Shown piece by piece: positions 62,435 to 64,000 of a DNA stretch of 64,000 nt. A model generated the notes under the pieces. The model had not been told where the DNA came from, did not search any database, and saw nothing but the letters and a program-made list of their open reading frames with translations. Each line of letters opens with the position of its first letter. Position 1 is the first letter of the stretch. This DNA is from Strigamia acuminata (taxonomy: Eukaryota > Arthropoda > Chilopoda > Geophilomorpha > Linotaeniidae). The stretch spans positions 25,198,427 to 25,262,426 of the forward strand of contig OX442315.1 in assembly GCA_949358305.1 (NCBI GenBank). Direction: 5' to 3'. Made by a program: the position numbers and the translations under genes.

Positions 62435-64000
62435 ATGTCTGACTTGAAAATTTCCGATGAATCGATCGATTTGTTATACTGCACCGACTTAATAAGCGAC
62501 AGTGAATTATACGACATGACATATTTAGAATTGGTTCAACTTGTGCAAGAAACAAAGTAAAGCATAAAGTTGGCGTTTGGTAATTTCTAGTAGATTTCAA
62601 ACTTGCATTTATCTGCAGAGAAGCTAGGAACGAAGTGGAGGCAGAAAATGTCTTTTTAGAAAATTATCTGCAGAATCAAATCTTACAGGAAGATCCATCG
62701 CCCAACAATCAAGAAGGCAACGTGGCGTTTTATCGTCCCATATCGGTCGAATTACTTCATAGATCTCCAATACCTTCGATCAGTTCATCTACCGCAACCT
62801 CTTTTACTGAGAAAAGAGATCTTCTTCCAATGGAACAAAAATGTGAAATAGCTGCTTGGGAAATTAATACTATTAAACAAAAATTGACTAAACTTCATGT
62901 CAATTGGTTCAATAGTGTTACTCCGTATAAAGTAGGAGTCTCTTGTGTTAGTAGATTAGTTTCAATGGGTTAGAATAAAATAGCTATTTTTTGTAGGTCG
63001 CGTCAGAGGAATTAACGCTTGAAACTCAAGATCTGCAGCTTGATTATGCCAAATTTACTCGGGATGTGATGGTAGATGGAGTTAATGCTGATACGGGTCT
63101 AGTAATGTTGGAAAAAGTACATCACTTCTTTCAACGTAGCTGTAGGGACAAAGACGGTCAAATCCAACGATGTCGTAGGGACCATTCAAATTTATTGAAA
63201 CTAGAACGCAAAATAGAGGAACAACTCAAAGTGGTATAAAATGTTTTTAAGTGTTAAGCCAAAACAAACGAGTAATCATTTGAATCTCTGCAGAAACCTG
63301 ATTTAGGCAGTATGTTAAAAGAAATTGATTATGATCAATTAAAAATAGAAAATGCATCACTTAGCGAGACAATCGAAGACAAGGATAAAGCGCTGCAGAA
63401 AATCAAATACTTCATGACTTTGATGGTACATTATTTAAACCAGTATAAGGTAATGAATTTTTTTCTTAAAAGTCTTATTACTGAAAGTTAATTGTACGTA
63501 TACACATACAGGGAAAATTAAAGCAGGCGCTTACACTCGAACAGGAAATTAAAGATCGCATTGAACAACAGAGTGAGAATATTGAGAAACTTCAGAAAGA
63601 AATTCAACTGGTTCAGGCTGTAAGCATTAATTTTTTGTTGTTGAAAATTTGGAAATATCCGCAATGTTTTTTATTTATAATGTCAGGAAGAAATCAAAAT
63701 GACTCGAGATGTCAGTAATTTAAAAAATCAATTAAATAATTATCGGTTTCCTGATGTGTCGGATTACATACACACGCAAGCTGAGATATACGAAATGAAT
63801 AAGATTTTGAAAGTTTGGAAAAGACGTGTGAACATTGCCTCAGTAAGTGCTTGTCACGGGCTGCATAAATTTATAATTTATGTTTGGGATTGTTATTTTC
63901 AGAGGTCTCACAATGCTAAATCGAAGTACTGGAGTCAATTGAAGAAAAAGGTTAAGGTAGATGACTCCCTTCCTAAAGTAAAGGCCGATGAAGTCTTACC
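62435..64000 (+). CDS. CCDC113: CCDC113-like protein, copy B (cut by window edge)
   Basis: Tandem paralogue of the preceding gene. Exons: 62435-62556, 62619-62931, 62997-63233, 63294-63449, 63512-63619, 63687-63842 and 63903 to beyond 64000. Shared blocks with copy A include EQKCEIAAWEINTIKQKLTK, LVMLEKV, EIDYDQLKIENASLSETIED, NNYRFPDVSDYIHTQAEI and WKRRVNIAS. Exons 5 and 6 have the same lengths (108 and 156 bases) as in copy A. The regions of exons 3 and 4 total 393 bases in both copies, but the intron sits 81 bases further on in copy B. The N-terminal 45 residues differ strongly. The last visible exon is lysine rich (QLKKKVKVDD) and runs off the window. Divergence suggests an old duplication with both copies kept. 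Confidence 0.83.

Overview
This window looks like nuclear DNA from an animal with an AT-rich genome (about one third G+C by eye). The genes are cut by many introns, most of them 50-70 bases long with GT-AG ends. The protein set is animal: syntrophin, augmin, CK2, transglutaminase, tyrosine aminotransferase and the cilium protein CCDC113. The RNA polymerase II subunit reads closest to arthropod versions in my memory, so an arthropod or related invertebrate is my best guess. I cannot name a species.

Layout. Bases 1-17,548 hold no convincing exon. They probably belong to the first intron of a syntrophin gene whose first coding exon (minus strand) is at 17,549-17,988. This stretch carries a small hAT-type element, a degenerate tandem array and a tRNA-like repeat. 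From 17.5 to 33.4 kb the genes are packed tightly and run in divergent pairs with convergent ends: syntrophin(-)/HAUS4(+), RPRD1(-)/POLR2C(+), an AlbA_2-domain protein(-)/a coiled-coil protein(+), TPPP(-)/UBA2(+), then DDX1(-).

From 34.5 to 42.8 kb an F-box/leucine-rich-repeat type gene is split by a 6,931-base insertion (35,025-41,955). The insertion has a perfect 9-base target duplication. Its ends are inverted arrays of a roughly 16-base unit, like foldback/Mutator-like elements. Inside are decayed pieces of unrelated host genes: a WD-repeat gene resembling TFIIIC subunit 2, a near-complete AAR2 copy with two stops and a frameshift, and the last exon of ICMT. It also holds a solo LTR and a near-perfect hairpin. 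No transposase is visible. It looks like a non-autonomous gene-capturing element and is the most interesting object in the window.

From 43.3 kb come a transglutaminase (+), the phosphoinositide phosphatase SAC1 (-), CK2 alpha (+) with a TA-flanked MITE in one intron, tyrosine aminotransferase (+), and two tandem copies of CCDC113 (+), the second cut by the window edge. Most of these are unrelated housekeeping genes: transcription (POLR2C, RPRD1), microtubules and cilia (HAUS4, TPPP, CCDC113), SUMO activation (UBA2), RNA processing (DDX1), lipid signalling (SAC1) and kinase signalling (CK2). Exon joints were read by eye from splice signals, reading frame and remembered family alignments. In every gene with both ends in the window the exon lengths add up to a whole number of codons.
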